The notes below the pieces were generated by a model, which saw nothing but the letters and a program-made list of their open reading frames with translations, did not search any database and was not told where the DNA came from. Shown here piece by piece: positions 45,346 through 56,710 of a stretch of DNA of 64,000 bases. The translations under genes were made by a program, and so were the position numbers. Each line of letters begins with the position of its first letter. Positions within the stretch are counted from its first letter, which is position 1. Origin of the DNA: Ophioceras dolichostomum (lineage: Eukaryota; Ascomycota; Sordariomycetes; Magnaporthales; Ophioceraceae); the NCBI GenBank assembly GCA_003049485.1, contig PYST01000036.1:1-64000 (forward strand), read 5' to 3'.

Positions 45346-47420
45346 ATGTTTCTAAAACAGATAGACCTCACAACTGCGCTCCGGCCTTCGTATCTTCCTG
45401 ACGAAGTCCTTCTCTGTCTTCAGGACAATGTGGGGCTCTATGAGGGGTGAGTTGGCACCCCTTCGCTGTCCTCCTTTCTCGATGGATTTGCCTCTGCTGG
45501 ACTCGCTCCTTGCTCACCACGCATACGTTGGGCGTTGCTGCCTCCAGAAAATACAAGCTTCCAAACCAGCAGGATGGTCAGGTCTACCTGACTTCTCACC
45601 GGATATGCTACGTGGACAAAGCGGAGCCCAGGAAGTATTCGGTAGCTCTAGACTTGAAGGACGTGGAGCGCTATGAATTCTACGCCGGATTTTTAAAATC
45701 GTCGGCTAAGATCACCCTTGTCCCTAAACCGACCAGGCGCTCAGCATTCGGACCCCTCAAGACAGCCGCCGCCGCTATCCCGGGGCGGTCTGCGTCTCCG
45801 AAGAACGGCGGCCCATCTCCGGGTCTTCGGTCAGACAGTTTGAGGGTGCCGTCCGTCGATCCGCCCCGCCCAAGCAACGCGACGTGGGTTTGCATCATAT
45901 GCAGTTTCTCGAACCCCGTGCCCTCAAATTTTGACCCGGCCACAGCCAACGTCCACACTCCACTACCGCCATGTCTGTCCTGCGGGATCAAGCCCTCGCT
46001 CACCCACGTCTTGAAGGCCGCCATCGCTGGCGCCACGAACCGCCAGGCTTTCTCGGCTCCCATTCCTACTCAGCCGAGGTTCCAGTCCGTCCAGGAGTCT
46101 CTCAACCCCGCTGTCCCTGCTGTGTCTTCCCCCAGTACTCCAACCGGAGCTGCCCCTCCCGCACCAAGCTCAGATCCCGGGGCCTCGTTTCAGTGTCCCA
46201 GGTGTACCTTTCTAAACCATCCATCCCTAATGTCGTGCGAGATATGTGGCGCACCTCTTATCTCGCAGGACGTGCCCATCGAGTTGACTTCGCCACCGCC
46301 GTCAAGGACTGAGTCTCCTGGGCCATTCCTCAACCCTGTCGGCAGTTTGCTAGGGGTGGAAAATCCGGAGAGCGTCAAGTTATCCTTCAGGGGCGGTGGC
46401 GAGAAAGTCTTCTACGAGCGGCTCAAGGGCTCCATGACCCAGAGGAAATGGCTACTCGTTGGAGCGCCGCCAATCCCCAAATCACTGCGCGGAGGCCTGA
46501 GTGACACGGACGGTGGGGCTGCCTCCGGCTCGGCAGCAGACTCAGAGCGGGCGAAAACGGTCGGCATCGCGAGACTGGAGAAGCACGGCCTCGAGATTCG
46601 CAAGAACAACGAGATCGTCATCGGGAGCGCGTTCGAAGACCTGGAGGCCCTGATGGCGTCAGCCAAGGAGATCGTCGCCCTGGCTGAGACTTTCGCTCGG
46701 CAGGTCAAGAACGGTAACAGCGGCGCGGGCTCATCCGAGGCCAACGCGCTCCTCGCGGAATCGGCCACCCAGCTCGGGTTGGTGACGACAAAGGACATAG
46801 TCGGCGGCAGCGGCTCCGAGTCCCTCTACATCTCCGAACTGGCACGAAACCTTGCCGAGTTCCTCACGGACGACTCCCGGGGCATCCTCAAGAAGGCCGG
46901 CGGGATCATCAGCCTCGTGGACCTGTGGGCCATCTTCAACCGCGCCCGCGGCGGCGTCGAGCTGGTGAGCCCGATGGACCTGGAGAAGGCTGTCCGACAG
47001 TGGGAGACGCTCAAGCTGCCCGTGCGGCTGCGGACGTTCAAGAGCGGCGTCATGGTTGTGCAGGGCAGCGACCGGACCGACGAGACGACCATAAAGGCGC
47101 TGCTCTCCTGGCTGCGGGACTTGCACGAGTTCCCGCCCGACCGCGAGGTCGCCTGGGACTGGCATCGGTTCGGGCGCGGCGTCACCGCACAGGACGCCGC
47201 CGAACGCTTCGGGTGGAGCATCGGCGTGGCCGAGGAGGAGCTCGAGATGGCCGAGGAGCGTGGCGTGTTGTGTCGTGAGGAAGGCATTGAGGGGCTGAAG
47301 TTCTGGGAGAACCTCATCGATACAGGGGAAGGCAGGGCCCAGAAGCAGAAAGAGGCCAGGGAGGCAAAGGAGGCTTCGGCGCAGATAATCAAGGCGTTAA
47401 AAGAAACCGGTATGATCTAA
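45346..47420 (+). CDS. VPS36: Vacuolar protein sorting protein 36 (ESCRT-II)
   Basis: An ESCRT-II subunit that binds phosphoinositide and ubiquitin on endosomes and helps sort cargo into multivesicular bodies. Two exons, 45346-45446 and 45548-47420, give 657 residues. The start at 45346 gives MFLKQIDLTTALRPSYLPDE, which continues over the intron as NVGLYEGKYKLPNQQDGQVY, the split GLUE (PH-like) domain. Two NZF-type zinc fingers sit inside it: one at about 145-190 with CIICSFSNP and a second CLSCG pair, and one at about 250-275 (CPRCTFLNHPSLMSCEICGA). The GLUE domain resumes at VKLSFRGGGEKVFYERL. The EAP30 winged-helix part follows (SGAGSSEANALLAESATQLG to LDLWAIFNRARG), ending AQIIKALKETGMI. 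Length is typical for filamentous fungi. Confidence 0.96.
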
Positions 47421-47878
47421 GAGGTCAATTCTGGCCATGCTATCTGTACATACACCTAGAGTAGATCATAAATCATTGTGTCACGTTCCGATCATTGCGC
47501 GAAATCCTCGGCGAGAGTCCCCGTCTGGCACAGTAAGGCGGCATTTTCAAAAAAGCATCGGCGTTGTCATTAAAGTGTTGTACAGAGCCTCTAGCGTCTA
47601 TCTGAACTTTTGTTCGCCTTCTATGATCTATCAATTACAGAGCGGTGAGTGTAGAGGGTATCCGGGATCGATGCCGGCCATTAGTGTAAAAGCCAGTGTC
47701 AGCCTTGTGAAACGCCATCATGACTTTGTCCAGAAGATATGTCATGAATCCTCCCACACATATGGCCGCCATACGGCCGCCCTGGTCCGATTCCATAGAT
47801 CCGATTAACAGGGTCAGAAATAAAGAAGAAAAAGAACAAGCAAAGAAGCGAAAAGTACAAACAAGGTTCCGCCTGGAA
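47421..47878. other. Intergenic region between convergent genes
   Basis: 458 bases between the stop codons of VPS36 (+) and the carrier-like gene (-). It should hold both 3' UTRs. I see no gene. Confidence 0.6.
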
Positions 47879-48897
47879 CTAGGCCAGTTTCTGCATGAAG
47901 TGGCGCCGAACCTTGAAGTTGACCACACCACCGATGCCAAAGGCTGGCACGATCCGGCATACTCGGGCGGCCACGCTGATGGCCCAGTTGCTTTTCACCA
48001 GCCTCCATCGCTCGCTGAAGGTTGGGCCACCGTCGAGAACGCCAGCGGCAGCGCGTGGGCGGTTATAGAGATCCAGACCGAGGAGGTGCATCGGAGTGGT
48101 AACCAGCTGTGCGACAGCAGGGGCAGCGAACTGCGCAAGGGTTTGGCCGCTAATCTTCTTCTGGATCTCCTGAGGCAGGCGACTGCCAAGGTATGGCCCC
48201 ATGATGATGGGCAGGTTGAATGACGCAAATATGGTGACGGCGTCGCGGAGGGTGAACAAGAGATATGACGGCAGCGGCACAGGTCGTGGCGTGGCGCCGG
48301 GCGGTCCGAACATGCGGGCGAAAACCTGGTCCTTGTAGATGCCCAGGCAAGTGTTGGTCCCTGACGAGGTCACGAACTTGGCCGTGCCAGACGTGACGAG
48401 CGTTGCGGGCTTGTTGCGAACGGTGGAGGTCACGGTGTCCAGCGTGTTCGCCATGAGGTACGTTCCGCCGTAGGTCATGCAGATGAGGGTGAACGGCTTC
48501 GCGAACACGATGTGGTGCGGCCGAAGGAGGAGGGTAAGGAGAGACGATTTCAGCGAGTCGATGAGCGTCTTGCGACCAGACGCGTTTTCCATGATCGACC
48601 TGCTCGCATCCTGTTAGTAATGGACTCCTTCCATCAAGACTGCTGATCGAATGCAAGATGCCCCTGAACGACGAACCTGTCAATGATGGATATCAGAGGG
48701 GCGACCATCGTGGCGGCACAAGCTCCACTGAACGCGTCTGTCAAGAAACGCAACCCGAGGTTCTTGGTGTTCCATTGTCGCTGCTCTTTCTGCATCTTCG
48801 GCAAGGTCTTCGAGGCTCCGGCTACGTCGACCTTTTTGCTGGCAGCGAGCGCAAGAGACGATGCTCCCGGTGTCTTCTGTCCATCCGCGTTTGTCAT
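47879..48897 (-). CDS. Conserved fungal membrane protein, mitochondrial-carrier-like N-terminus
   Basis: Two exons, 48897-48677 and 48599-47879, are joined by a 77-nt intron and give about 313 residues. After a hydrophilic leader (about 1-45), LGLRFLTDAFSGACAATMVA and PLISIIDR resemble the first helix and the P-x-D/E-type signature of mitochondrial carriers, though the signature is not canonical. Further hydrophobic segments include FTLICMTYGGTYLMANTLDT, DAVTIFASFNLPIIMGPYLG and AQFAAPAVAQLVTTPMHLLG. The C-terminus ISVAARVCRIVPAFGIGGVV is followed by a basic tail. The length fits the carrier family (about 300). I recognise it as conserved across ascomycetes and usually annotated without function. 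Mitochondrial location is an inference. Confidence 0.85.
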
Positions 48898-50368
48898 GGT
48901 GATCGCGACTTTAGTCTGCGAGACAAGATTCGCCGAGGCCCCCGGCTTCTAGCGACCGCTGCCCCCGAGACTCCCGCGTCATTCAAAAGACGGCCACACG
49001 AGTGGAAGTAGTACCAAAGGATGCCGAGTCTCGACTACCGACTTCTCGTAGTACAATGGGAGCACCGGCAACGGCAGCAAACGAAAACGAATCTCTTGAA
49101 CAAAACCGAAAGGACTATGGCGCGCTATTTTCAAACAAACGAATCGGCAAAACACAAGGACAAGACACTCCGAGCTCTTCTCGCCCTCTCCATTTCTTTG
49201 CTGAACCACCAGCTTCAAGCTCGCTGCAGGACAAGAAGAGAGCGGGAGCTCTGAAGCTATCGAACAGCAGCTCTCTGGTCAATTGGGGGTGCAATTGCGG
49301 TCAAGGGAAAACAGGGGAGCCAGTCAGCATTCAGAATATTTCGTCAGCGACGACTGAGGACGGACATCACCCGACATCGGAGATAAACAATCTCCACTCC
49401 GACCGTGCGTGAGAGTGAACGCCCAGAAGAGATGCAGGGAGGCGTCCAACTGCCGACCCTAAACTGCAACTGCGAGGCCCGAGATCAATGGTCTTGAGAA
49501 GGGTGGTCTACAAATATGTATGATTATATCGCCGACCTTCTGCCGGCGCCGCTGGTGAATCAATCGGTCAGGCTCGAGGGTGGGTGAGACGGGTGGACCG
49601 TAATGTGCCCGTCCCGTCATGCAGCAAGCTTCAGAAGCCAAACCCCGAAGTTGATAGCGGAAAGGCAGGCTCGCAGGGAGCCTCCACCAGGTCCCCCACT
49701 AGGATTGCAGAGCAGGGTGCAACGAGTTCAGGGGCGATGATAACGTCGGCATCAATTTCGCCGATGGATTAACTAAGCCTACAAAGCATTATGTTGGACA
49801 GTACAAAACGCCAGTGGGCTCGTGTCTGCGCGCTCCTGCGAAATGGCAGTTTCTGCGAGCGACAAGCATGCTAACATGAAGAGTTCGTTCTGCCAGCTTT
49901 GGTTGTCAACGGCTACCGAGCACAAGGCCGCGGTTATTGTCCAACGGCTTCGAGATGAGCGACCATAACAACAGAATGTTCTGGACTCTACCCGGCGCGC
50001 ATCATCATGGATGGTTCTGGCCAGGGGTATTAGTGAGACAGTGGTGGGTGCGCTGAAATTTAGGGCGCCAAGCTGGGCCTCGCCTCATTCAGCCTTACCG
50101 CCACTGACCAACCACCTGCGGGCCGGGTGCCGAGCGCGGGGTTTACGACGTGCGACTCTGCCTGGCATTCCCTGAACAGCATCATCAGTCCTGCCTAGCC
50201 TACTCAGTCACCATAGTTTGTCAACACTTTTTTCAACCGCCACGTCACCCAGCGCACCACTCGTAATTGGCCTTTGCACCTAAGCGGGCGAAAGTTGCCG
50301 CTTTCACGACCCATAACACATTTAAGCTCCCGTATCCCGTCGCGCGAGCGTCATCCCCTTCCGCTAAG
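48898..50368. promoter_or_regulatory. Divergent intergenic region, carrier-like gene / CUZ1
   Basis: 1.47 kb between start codons of two divergent genes. The open frames present have no recognisable relatives. I see no clear element. Confidence 0.5.
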
Positions 50369-51379
50369 ATGGCCGACTCTCCCTCCTCCCCTCCTGCACC
50401 AAGCGACCAGGAGACATCATACGTTGAAATGGGGCGCGTAAACACAACCGACAGCAAAGGCAGCCGCGGCGGCGACGGCTACAAGGTCGGGGACGTCGAG
50501 CTGATCGGCCAGCACTGCGAGGCCGAGTATTGCAACCAGCTCGACTTCCTCCCCTTCCTGTGCCAGTCCTGCGGCAAGACCTTCTGCCTCGACCACCGCA
50601 CCGAAGGGGCGCACAAATGCGCCAACGAAGGCGCCTGGGCCCGCCGCAAGCGGGAAGCGCAGCTCGCGCGCCCGGGCGCCGGGTCCGGCAAGACGATGCG
50701 CGAGTCCATCGCGCAGAAGCCATGCGCCTCGCCCGCGTGCAAGACCGTCATTGGCACCTCGCTCGTCACCGGCGTGCACTGCTCCACATGCAACCGCGAC
50801 TACTGCCTCAAGCACCGCCTGAAGGAGGACCACGACTGCGCGAACCTGATACCAATCGGCGCGCGGCCCGCGGCGCTCGCCGTGCAGCAGGAGCTCGACT
50901 CGGCCAACCAGAAGATCAAGTCGGCGCTCAACAGGTTCCGCGCGTGGGGCTCCGCCAAGAAAGAGGCCGCCAACCGCGCGATGCCGAAGCCGAAACCGAC
51001 GTCGGCGGCGCAGCGGCTGGCCGCCATAAACGATCTCAAGAAGACGGCCAAGGGCGACGAGAAGCTCGCCCCTCAGAAGCGCGTCTACTTGTACGTCGAG
51101 GCGGAGGCGCAGACCACGGTGGCCAAGCTGCCGAAGGGACGGTTCTACTACAGCAAGGACTGGGTCATCGGCCGGATCCTGGATGCGGCGGCCAGGAGTC
51201 TCCAGATCGAGAACATCAACAACCAGGCCGAGGGCGAGGAGAACAAGCTGCGCGTATTCCACGTCGAGGGCGGGCGGCTGCTCGAGTTCAATGAGAAGGC
51301 TGACTCGGCGTTGGCGGACGGCAACACTATCGTCTTGTTGAGAGGCATTGGCCCACCCCCTAGCCTTATCGAGATGTAA
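50369..51379 (+). CDS. CUZ1: AN1-type zinc-finger protein, Cuz1/ZFAND1 family
   Basis: Cuz1/ZFAND1 links Cdc48/p97 to the proteasome during arsenite and heat stress. A single exon of 336 residues starts at the ATG at 50369; the frame is open upstream without another ATG. Two AN1 zinc fingers are clear. The first, at about residues 50-95, has HCEAEYCNQLDFLPFLCQSC then GKTFCLDHRTEGAHKC. The second, at about 122-165, has PCASPACKTV, then VHCSTCNRDYCLKHRLKEDH. A helical, basic linker (LDSANQKIKSALNRFRAWGS) follows. The C-terminal ubiquitin-like region (about 235-330) has RVYLYVEAEAQTTVAKLPKG and DWVIGRILDAAARSLQI, ending NTIVLLRGIGPPPSLIEM. Domain order and length fit Cuz1 well. Confidence 0.93.
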   Translation: MADSPSSPPAPSDQETSYVEMGRVNTTDSKGSRGGDGYKVGDVELIGQHCEAEYCNQLDFLPFLCQSCGKTFCLDHRTEGAHKCANEGAWARRKREAQLARPGAGSGKTMRESIAQKPCASPACKTVIGTSLVTGVHCSTCNRDYCLKHRLKEDHDCANLIPIGARPAALAVQQELDSANQKIKSALNRFRAWGSAKKEAANRAMPKPKPTSAAQRLAAINDLKKTAKGDEKLAPQKRVYLYVEAEAQTTVAKLPKGRFYYSKDWVIGRILDAAARSLQIENINNQAEGEENKLRVFHVEGGRLLEFNEKADSALADGNTIVLLRGIGPPPSLIEM

Positions 51380-51893
51380 TTTGAGACGGGGAAAGGAGAT
51401 ATGGGCGGCTTCTTGCACACTTTTTATACATAGAATCTTCAAGCGGTTTCTGTATTTGGGACCCCTTTTTTCTGGTGGGAACAGCGAGGTGGCATTTGAA
51501 CGGCGTTAATACTGGATTTTTGATTGTTGGGTCTATCATCAATCGATACCTTTGTTTTGTTTATGTAGCACTATTCAGGCGAGTGCCGCACAAATAAATA
51601 TGCTATCAGACAGATCCTCCAAGCTCCATCGTCTGAAGAGGAGGTGCATAATGCCATGCAGAAGTACAAAACAACCTGCGATAACTCCGTTCCGTTCTGT
51701 CCGTTCGTACTAAACAACAGACTGTGCAATGAGAATGGCGTGCTTTCGATATGTACCGAGCCCGCCAGGAATGAAGCCCGAAGCAAGCAAGATGGAATGG
51801 CGTCGAAAAATGAACAAGTCAGAAGAGTAGAGGGTATCAGATATATGGTCAGTAAGAGCCTCGGGCTCATGCCGGACAGTAGAGCAGACAGCA
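51380..51893. other. Intergenic region between convergent CUZ1 and MTP18
   Basis: 514 bases between two stop codons. It should hold both 3' UTRs. I see no gene. Confidence 0.6.
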
Positions 51894-53026
51894 TCACAGC
51901 TCTTTCTCCTTGGCGGGCTTCTGGCTCAGCTGTTTCTCCCTGCCGGTCATTGGGGCGTCTCCAACGGTCCTAAAAAGACAGGAAGAGCGTGAGCGGTTAG
52001 TGGAACGCAACGGGAGCAGCACGTTGGAGTGAGTGGAGAAGTTGAAAGGGGAGGGTGGGGTGGATGGCGAAGGAGGAGGACAGCACATACTCCTTCCCAC
52101 CAAATGCCTCGAACGCCTTGTGGAAACTCCACTCCACGGCATTCTCGACCGGCTTGTCAAATATGTACGGCAGGAAGGGCACCACAGACAGCCCCAGGCC
52201 GATCGGGCCCCAGGTGCGCAGGGTCTTGTTCTTCATCCCCTTCATCGCCCGGCCCGAGTACCTCACGACGCTGTGGATCGTGAAGGCCGGCAGGCCCATG
52301 CTCGCGACGCTCTGGAAGATGGCCCGCTGCGCCATGACGGTCCGGTAGTCCTCTAGGGGAGTGACCACGCTGGGCCTCAGCTCCTCCTCGTGCGGCGGCT
52401 CCCTCGCGTCCGACCCCAGGATCCTCTGCTGCCGCGCCGTCAGCGCGACCTGTGGGTTGAGCCTGCGCTGGTTGTGCCAGTAGGCCTTGTAGCCCTCGTG
52501 CGAGACGTCTCCCAGGATGTACAGCCACGAGACGCCGTAGGCGCCGCGCACGATGTACGGGTGCGCCACGGGACGGAACGACTCGCCTATGTCGGATGTG
52601 TAGGCCACGTAGCGGTGCGCAGACATCATAATCGTGCGCAGCCTTGCTGCGTAGCCCGCGTACCGCACGTTCGACTCCGTGGACTCCGGGGCGCTGCGTG
52701 ACCAAACGGTTAGTTTCCTCTTTGAACCGGAGACGACGTGCTCCCGGAAAACGACACTCGCTTTTTTCCACCCCGCCAAGAAAGGAAGGAAGCCCGAACA
52801 CGATGGTAAGCCCTTACTAGCCGTCCACGAGTTGGTCGTAAAAGTTTTCTTCCCTGTCTGCTTTGTCTACTATCTTCTGCAGAGAGGGAGGCAGCGCCTC
52901 CCTCTCCGGCAGCTTGTTCGGGTCGAACGGCTTCTTCTCGGGAGGCGTCGCATTGTCCTTCGTGGTCTCTGGGCTCTTGCCGTCCGGCTTAGGAGTCGTC
53001 TTGTCCGGGCCTTTACCCCACCACAT
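51894..53026 (-). CDS. MTP18: Mitochondrial fission process protein 1 (MTP18)
   Basis: MTP18/MTFP1 is an inner-membrane protein needed for mitochondrial division. Three exons join in frame: 53026-52818, 52693-52091 and 51969-51894, giving about 295 residues. Exon 1 (MWWGKGPDKTTPK and a Pro/Lys-rich part) ends KADREENFYDQLVDG. It continues across intron 1 as YAPESTESNVRYAGYAARLR, the start of the conserved region. The core has SAHRYVAYTSDIGESFRPVA, HPYIVRGAYGVSWLYILGDV and MGLPAFTIHSVVRYSGRAMK. It ends WSFHKAFEAFGGKE and a short charged tail over intron 2. The frame is open upstream of 53026 to another ATG at 53266; those 80 residues are rich in Arg, Ser and Thr and nearly free of acidic residues, so they could be a presequence. 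Confidence 0.93.
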
Positions 53027-53512
53027 GTTTGCTGGAGCTGTAAATGTGGCTTGCGGGGTGGTTTTGGGTGGTCTGGCAGTTGCGAGTCGAAGAGGAACGG
53101 CTGGGGTAGGGCTGTGGTCCAAATACAAGGCGGCTGAGGTCGACAGAGAATAGGTAGTTGGGATCGAACGGAAGTTTGAAAGCCGGAAGGGTTTATGGGG
53201 GGAAGATGGGAAACTGAGGCCGAGGCCGAATCGGATATGCCGGTCGGAGGGTTGCGTTAGGTGCATTTCTCCGCACCGACGTGTTACGTCACATGCAATT
53301 AAACGGTAGCAATCGGGTCGGCGAACACAAAATCTCGGGTTATTATGGAGCTGGCTGGAGCTCCAGTTGCACCGTTTTCGTTGCCGACCTCCCAGCTACA
53401 GCCAAACAACGCCGGCAAAAGATATTTTCTCCTTTCACGCGCCCCACGACCTTCCCCTCTCTCCAATCGACCTACTTCTTCATCACCGGTATTTTCGAAT
53501 AGCTCTGTCAAG
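53027..53512. promoter_or_regulatory. Bidirectional promoter MTP18 / ATP19
   Basis: Both genes start here and point away from each other, 486 bases apart (246 if MTP18 starts at 53266). A CRE-like sequence TTACGTCA lies at 53284-53291, and CCAAT at 53463-53467, about 46 bases upstream of the ATP19 start. These sites fit by sequence only. Confidence 0.5.
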
Positions 53513-53998
53513 ATGGTCGCCTACTACACTATTGCGGGTCGCCAGGTCGGCTCGCACCATGTATGTCGCTCACCTTACATCAGAGACGACGAGACACCCC
53601 GAAGAACTACAGTTTCCCAAGCCATTGACCCAGATAGATCGGCTGACAAACTGCTCTTTCGCGCGCAGCTGGCCATGGCCACCCTGACTGCTCTCTTCGG
53701 CGGCGCGTACCTCGGCCTGAGCGGCGGTAGCAAGAAGCCCGTGGCTGGCGCGACTCCCCCTATAAACGCATCGAGCCCCGACGAGGCCGACTTCATTAAG
53801 TGCGTTCCACTTCCAACCCGCGCGCTCATGTCCATCACGACAAATGCGCGAGCCCTACCTTCTATGCTCGGCTGCTCGGCCCTGCCCGGTTGAACAGAAA
53901 GCTAATGTGTTGTTTTGTGTGGACCGAACAGGAAGTTCCTGGAGAGTGCGGATCAGGACGCGAAGAAGCAAGCAGCACCAGCACCCGCCAAGCACTAG
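53513..53998 (+). CDS. ATP19: ATP synthase subunit k, mitochondrial
   Basis: A small subunit of the F1Fo-ATP synthase that takes part in dimer formation at the inner membrane. Three exons, 53513-53560, 53669-53799 and 53932-53998, give 81 residues. The sequence starts MVAYYTIAGRQVGSHH and continues over intron 1 as LAMATLTALFGGAYLGLSGG, the single membrane helix. PPINASSPDEADFIK follows, then over intron 2 KFLESADQDAKKQAAP and the end APAKH. This matches the fungal Atp19 pattern throughout. The gene is short and was recovered only by joining exons. Confidence 0.93.
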
Positions 53999-55085
53999 GA
54001 GCAGAGTCCAACCACCAATGACCAGCGTGCCGTGAGAAGGCTACGACGGAGTTTTGCGAAAAGGAGCGAGCCCGGCCCGTGGCGACCCGCGGAGCCGGGG
54101 CCTGTGTAAATATATAACGGCGGCGGCAGAGCGGAAAGCTCCCAAATTTATGCTTGATCGCGGCCGTTGAGAACCTCCTGGCATCACTTGGCTCATATTT
54201 TACGCCGCTTCTGATACTGCTCCCTTGCCCCTACCATCTCTCCGGACTTCAGCTGCGTGAACATTGGGAATCAAGCGTATTGACCCCGTCTATGCCTGAC
54301 AGCAATCCACTCCGCCTAGCGTCCTAACATATCGTCTAATCAAACATTCCCTTGTCTCTCCGACTCACTCATCCTGATTCGTTACGTATAGGCCCCCATG
54401 AGCGTCTCTGCTGCATGAAACTTCGGCGGCGCAGTCTGAGAATGGCTTGCCACACTTCCGCGAGTTTCAGGGACCATTCCGCTGTTATAGGTATTGGAGG
54501 ATTACTCTAGGTGTTTTCCTCGGTTTGGCTCATCACTTGGATGTCGGATATGCCCAGACCATGTGGGTGAGGGTGAGCGGTAATCATCCTTCCGCGACCC
54601 TCCGTCTGCCTCCATATTGCGCGCTACAAAGTTACTTTGCACCGCCAAACGCATATATCGACGGACATGTAAGGCCCATGGCACGCAAACACAAAAAACG
54701 CATCCATCCATTGACGCAGAGGGTAAGCGCGACGGGAGCGACACTGCCTGAATGGACCGGAGCTGAATGGGTTCTAACACCAATACGAAGGAGTCGCCGA
54801 TCTGCAGCTGCATGTTTGAGGCGGAACGGCGGCAGGCAGCGACCCGCTTTTCCCGCGTCTTGGCCCTCCGGACCCTGCCTCCCATCCTTCTTCGCGACCT
54901 ACCTTCCCTCTCTACCCCTCCCCCACCCTCCATCATTCTTCTAATATATCTCGGGTCTGATTCTGTATGACGAAGTTCAGTCCATGAGTAGTAGATGAAT
55001 TCTAAGTTTTGAGATTTGTTGGAGTGAGATTGATAGTGGTTGGAGTGAAGCTGTCTCTTTTTTCCTCTCGACGATCAGCCCTCAA
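53999..55085. other. Intergenic region, ATP19 3' flank and SMP-30-like promoter
   Basis: 1.09 kb between two plus-strand genes. An open frame at 54447-54944 has no recognisable relatives and is probably not a gene. I see no other element. Confidence 0.55.
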
Positions 55086-56598
55086 ATGGCTTCAGTGACG
55101 ATTTCAGAAGTCACAACAGAAAGAATACCCATCAAGGTATGACAAGGCTGGATACGCAGTAGAAACGAGACCGGCGCTTCACCACCACCAACGCCTGTAA
55201 ATCCCTACTTGAGCGGTTGGCTAACTTTCTTTATCTAGGTTGTAGATCTGCGTCCAAACAGTCGCAATGAGCCTCTAAAGTCAGTCATCCCTCCCCGTCT
55301 AGAGTGACTGCCTTGGATGATGCTTCTTCCCAGGCTAAATCATGTACAACGACACATTTGCAACCCACCAAATATCTACAGGTCACCAGAGCCACGCCCT
55401 TCACAAGGCGTCTCGATCGTCCAGCACCACCCGGACTTCACCGAGGTGATCGGCCAGGAGCCCTGCTCATCCCTCCTCCTCTCCTCGGCCGAGACCTCCA
55501 GGAACCCCTTCTTCCACGAGCTGGCCGTCTACCTTCCGGCGCACGAGGAGCTCTACGTGACGTCCAACCTGCTGCAGAGCACGTCCTCGTCGCAGCTTCC
55601 CGTGGTGCTGATCTCCAAGATCCGGCTGCAGCGCGACCCGGACACGGGCGACGTCAGCGCCGTCGAGTGGGCGAAGCTGCGCTCGCCTCCCAACCTGCCC
55701 ATGCCGGCCGGGGGCCGCCGCTTCGAGGGCGGGATGCTGCTGTGCGCGCAGGGCACGCTGACCGACCAGGGGGGATTGTTCTACATGGCGAGGGGGAAAC
55801 CTCCCGTTCCGGTGGTGACGTCGTACTTCGGGCGCGACTTCAACTCGGTGCACGACGTCGCCGTGGCGGAGGACGGCGCGCTGTGGTTCACGGACCCGTG
55901 CCACGGGTTCGAGCAGAACTTCCGCAAGAAGCCCCAGATGCCCTGCCAGATTTTTAGACTGGCCGCTAGGGACTCGGCGGACCTGCGCGTCGTGGCGGAT
56001 GGGTTCGGCAGGCCGACGTCGCTGACATTCAGTCCGGGCGGGGAGACGCTTTATGTCACGGATACGGACGCCGTGCACGGGGATGGGAACCAGGATGCTA
56101 CACGGTAAGTGCAGATAAAAGCGTCCCTTTTTTTCTTGTTTTGGGGAGGGCCTTAGCCGAGCAGCGTGGACTAACACTTGGGCAAAGTCCCGCAACAATA
56201 TACGCCTTCGACGTGATCCAACGCGCTGGCTCCCCGTTCCTGGCCAACAAGCGCGTGTTCGCGTTTGCGCTCAGGGGGATACCGATGGGGGTCAAGTGCG
56301 ACCGCAGGGGTAACGTGTATGTCGGCTGCGCCGATGGGTTGGAAGTCTTCAACGCAGGCGGTACGCTGTTGGGCGTGATCGAAGTTCAGGGTGAGAATTT
56401 TCCATTTCTGTTTCTTTTCTTCCCTGTTCATTCCGGCTTATGGGCTAGAATACGGTGCTGACTTTGCGTGCGATGGATTCGTCAGGTGGTGTGAGCAACT
56501 TCTGCTTCGCGAGGGATGGGGAGCTATTCTTGTGCTCGGAGACCAAGTTGTACAGGGTTCGGCTGGGTGGCGAAGAGGATTTCATGAATTTCATTTAA
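55086..56598 (+). CDS. SMP-30/gluconolactonase-like beta-propeller protein
   Basis: Predicted member of the SMP-30/gluconolactonase/LRE family: six-bladed propellers with a metal-dependent lactonase or esterase activity. Five exons are proposed: 55086-55136, 55239-55279, 55334-56104, 56188-56390 and 56486-56598, giving about 392 residues. The last three exons are well supported: HHPDFTEVIGQEPCSSLL, NPFFHELAVYLPAHEELYVT, VHDVAVAEDGALWFTDPCHG, DGFGRPTSLTFSPGGETLYV, then IPMGVKCDRRGNVYVGCADG and, over the last intron, GGVSNFCFARDGELFLCSET. The family metal ligands correspond to the Glu in the FHEL block, the HD in the VHDV block and the last D block. The first two small exons rest only on frame, and one donor is the unusual GTCAGT. 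The substrate is unknown. Confidence 0.82.
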
Positions 56599-56670
56599 CG
56601 ACGGTTACGACAGACGAATAGCCCTCCCTTGGGCGCCACTATCGGTGTTCATGTTGATGTCATATAGGAC

Positions 56671-56710
56671 AAGGCAAGGCAAGGCAAGGCAAGGCAAGGC
56701 AAGGCAAGGC
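56671..56710. repeat. Pentanucleotide microsatellite (AAGGC)8
   Basis: Eight exact copies of AAGGC, followed by degenerate copies up to about 56729. It lies between the converging SMP-30-like and Ayr1-like genes, probably in a 3' UTR. Confidence 0.95.

Noticed and set aside
50417..51442. A 341-codon open frame on the minus strand, opposite CUZ1
   Set aside because: It is the antisense shadow of a GC-rich conserved gene: no family match, Leu/Arg/Val-rich, and the zinc-finger reading on the plus strand is decisive.
52157..52801. A 214-codon minus-strand frame overlapping MTP18 exon 2
   Set aside because: It is the neighbouring frame of the same strand, Arg/Gly-rich and without homology; the MTP18 frame matches the family over its whole length.
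54447..54944. A possible 165-residue protein
   Set aside because: No conserved motif, ends in a Pro/Ser-rich low-complexity tail, and shows no splice or start support.
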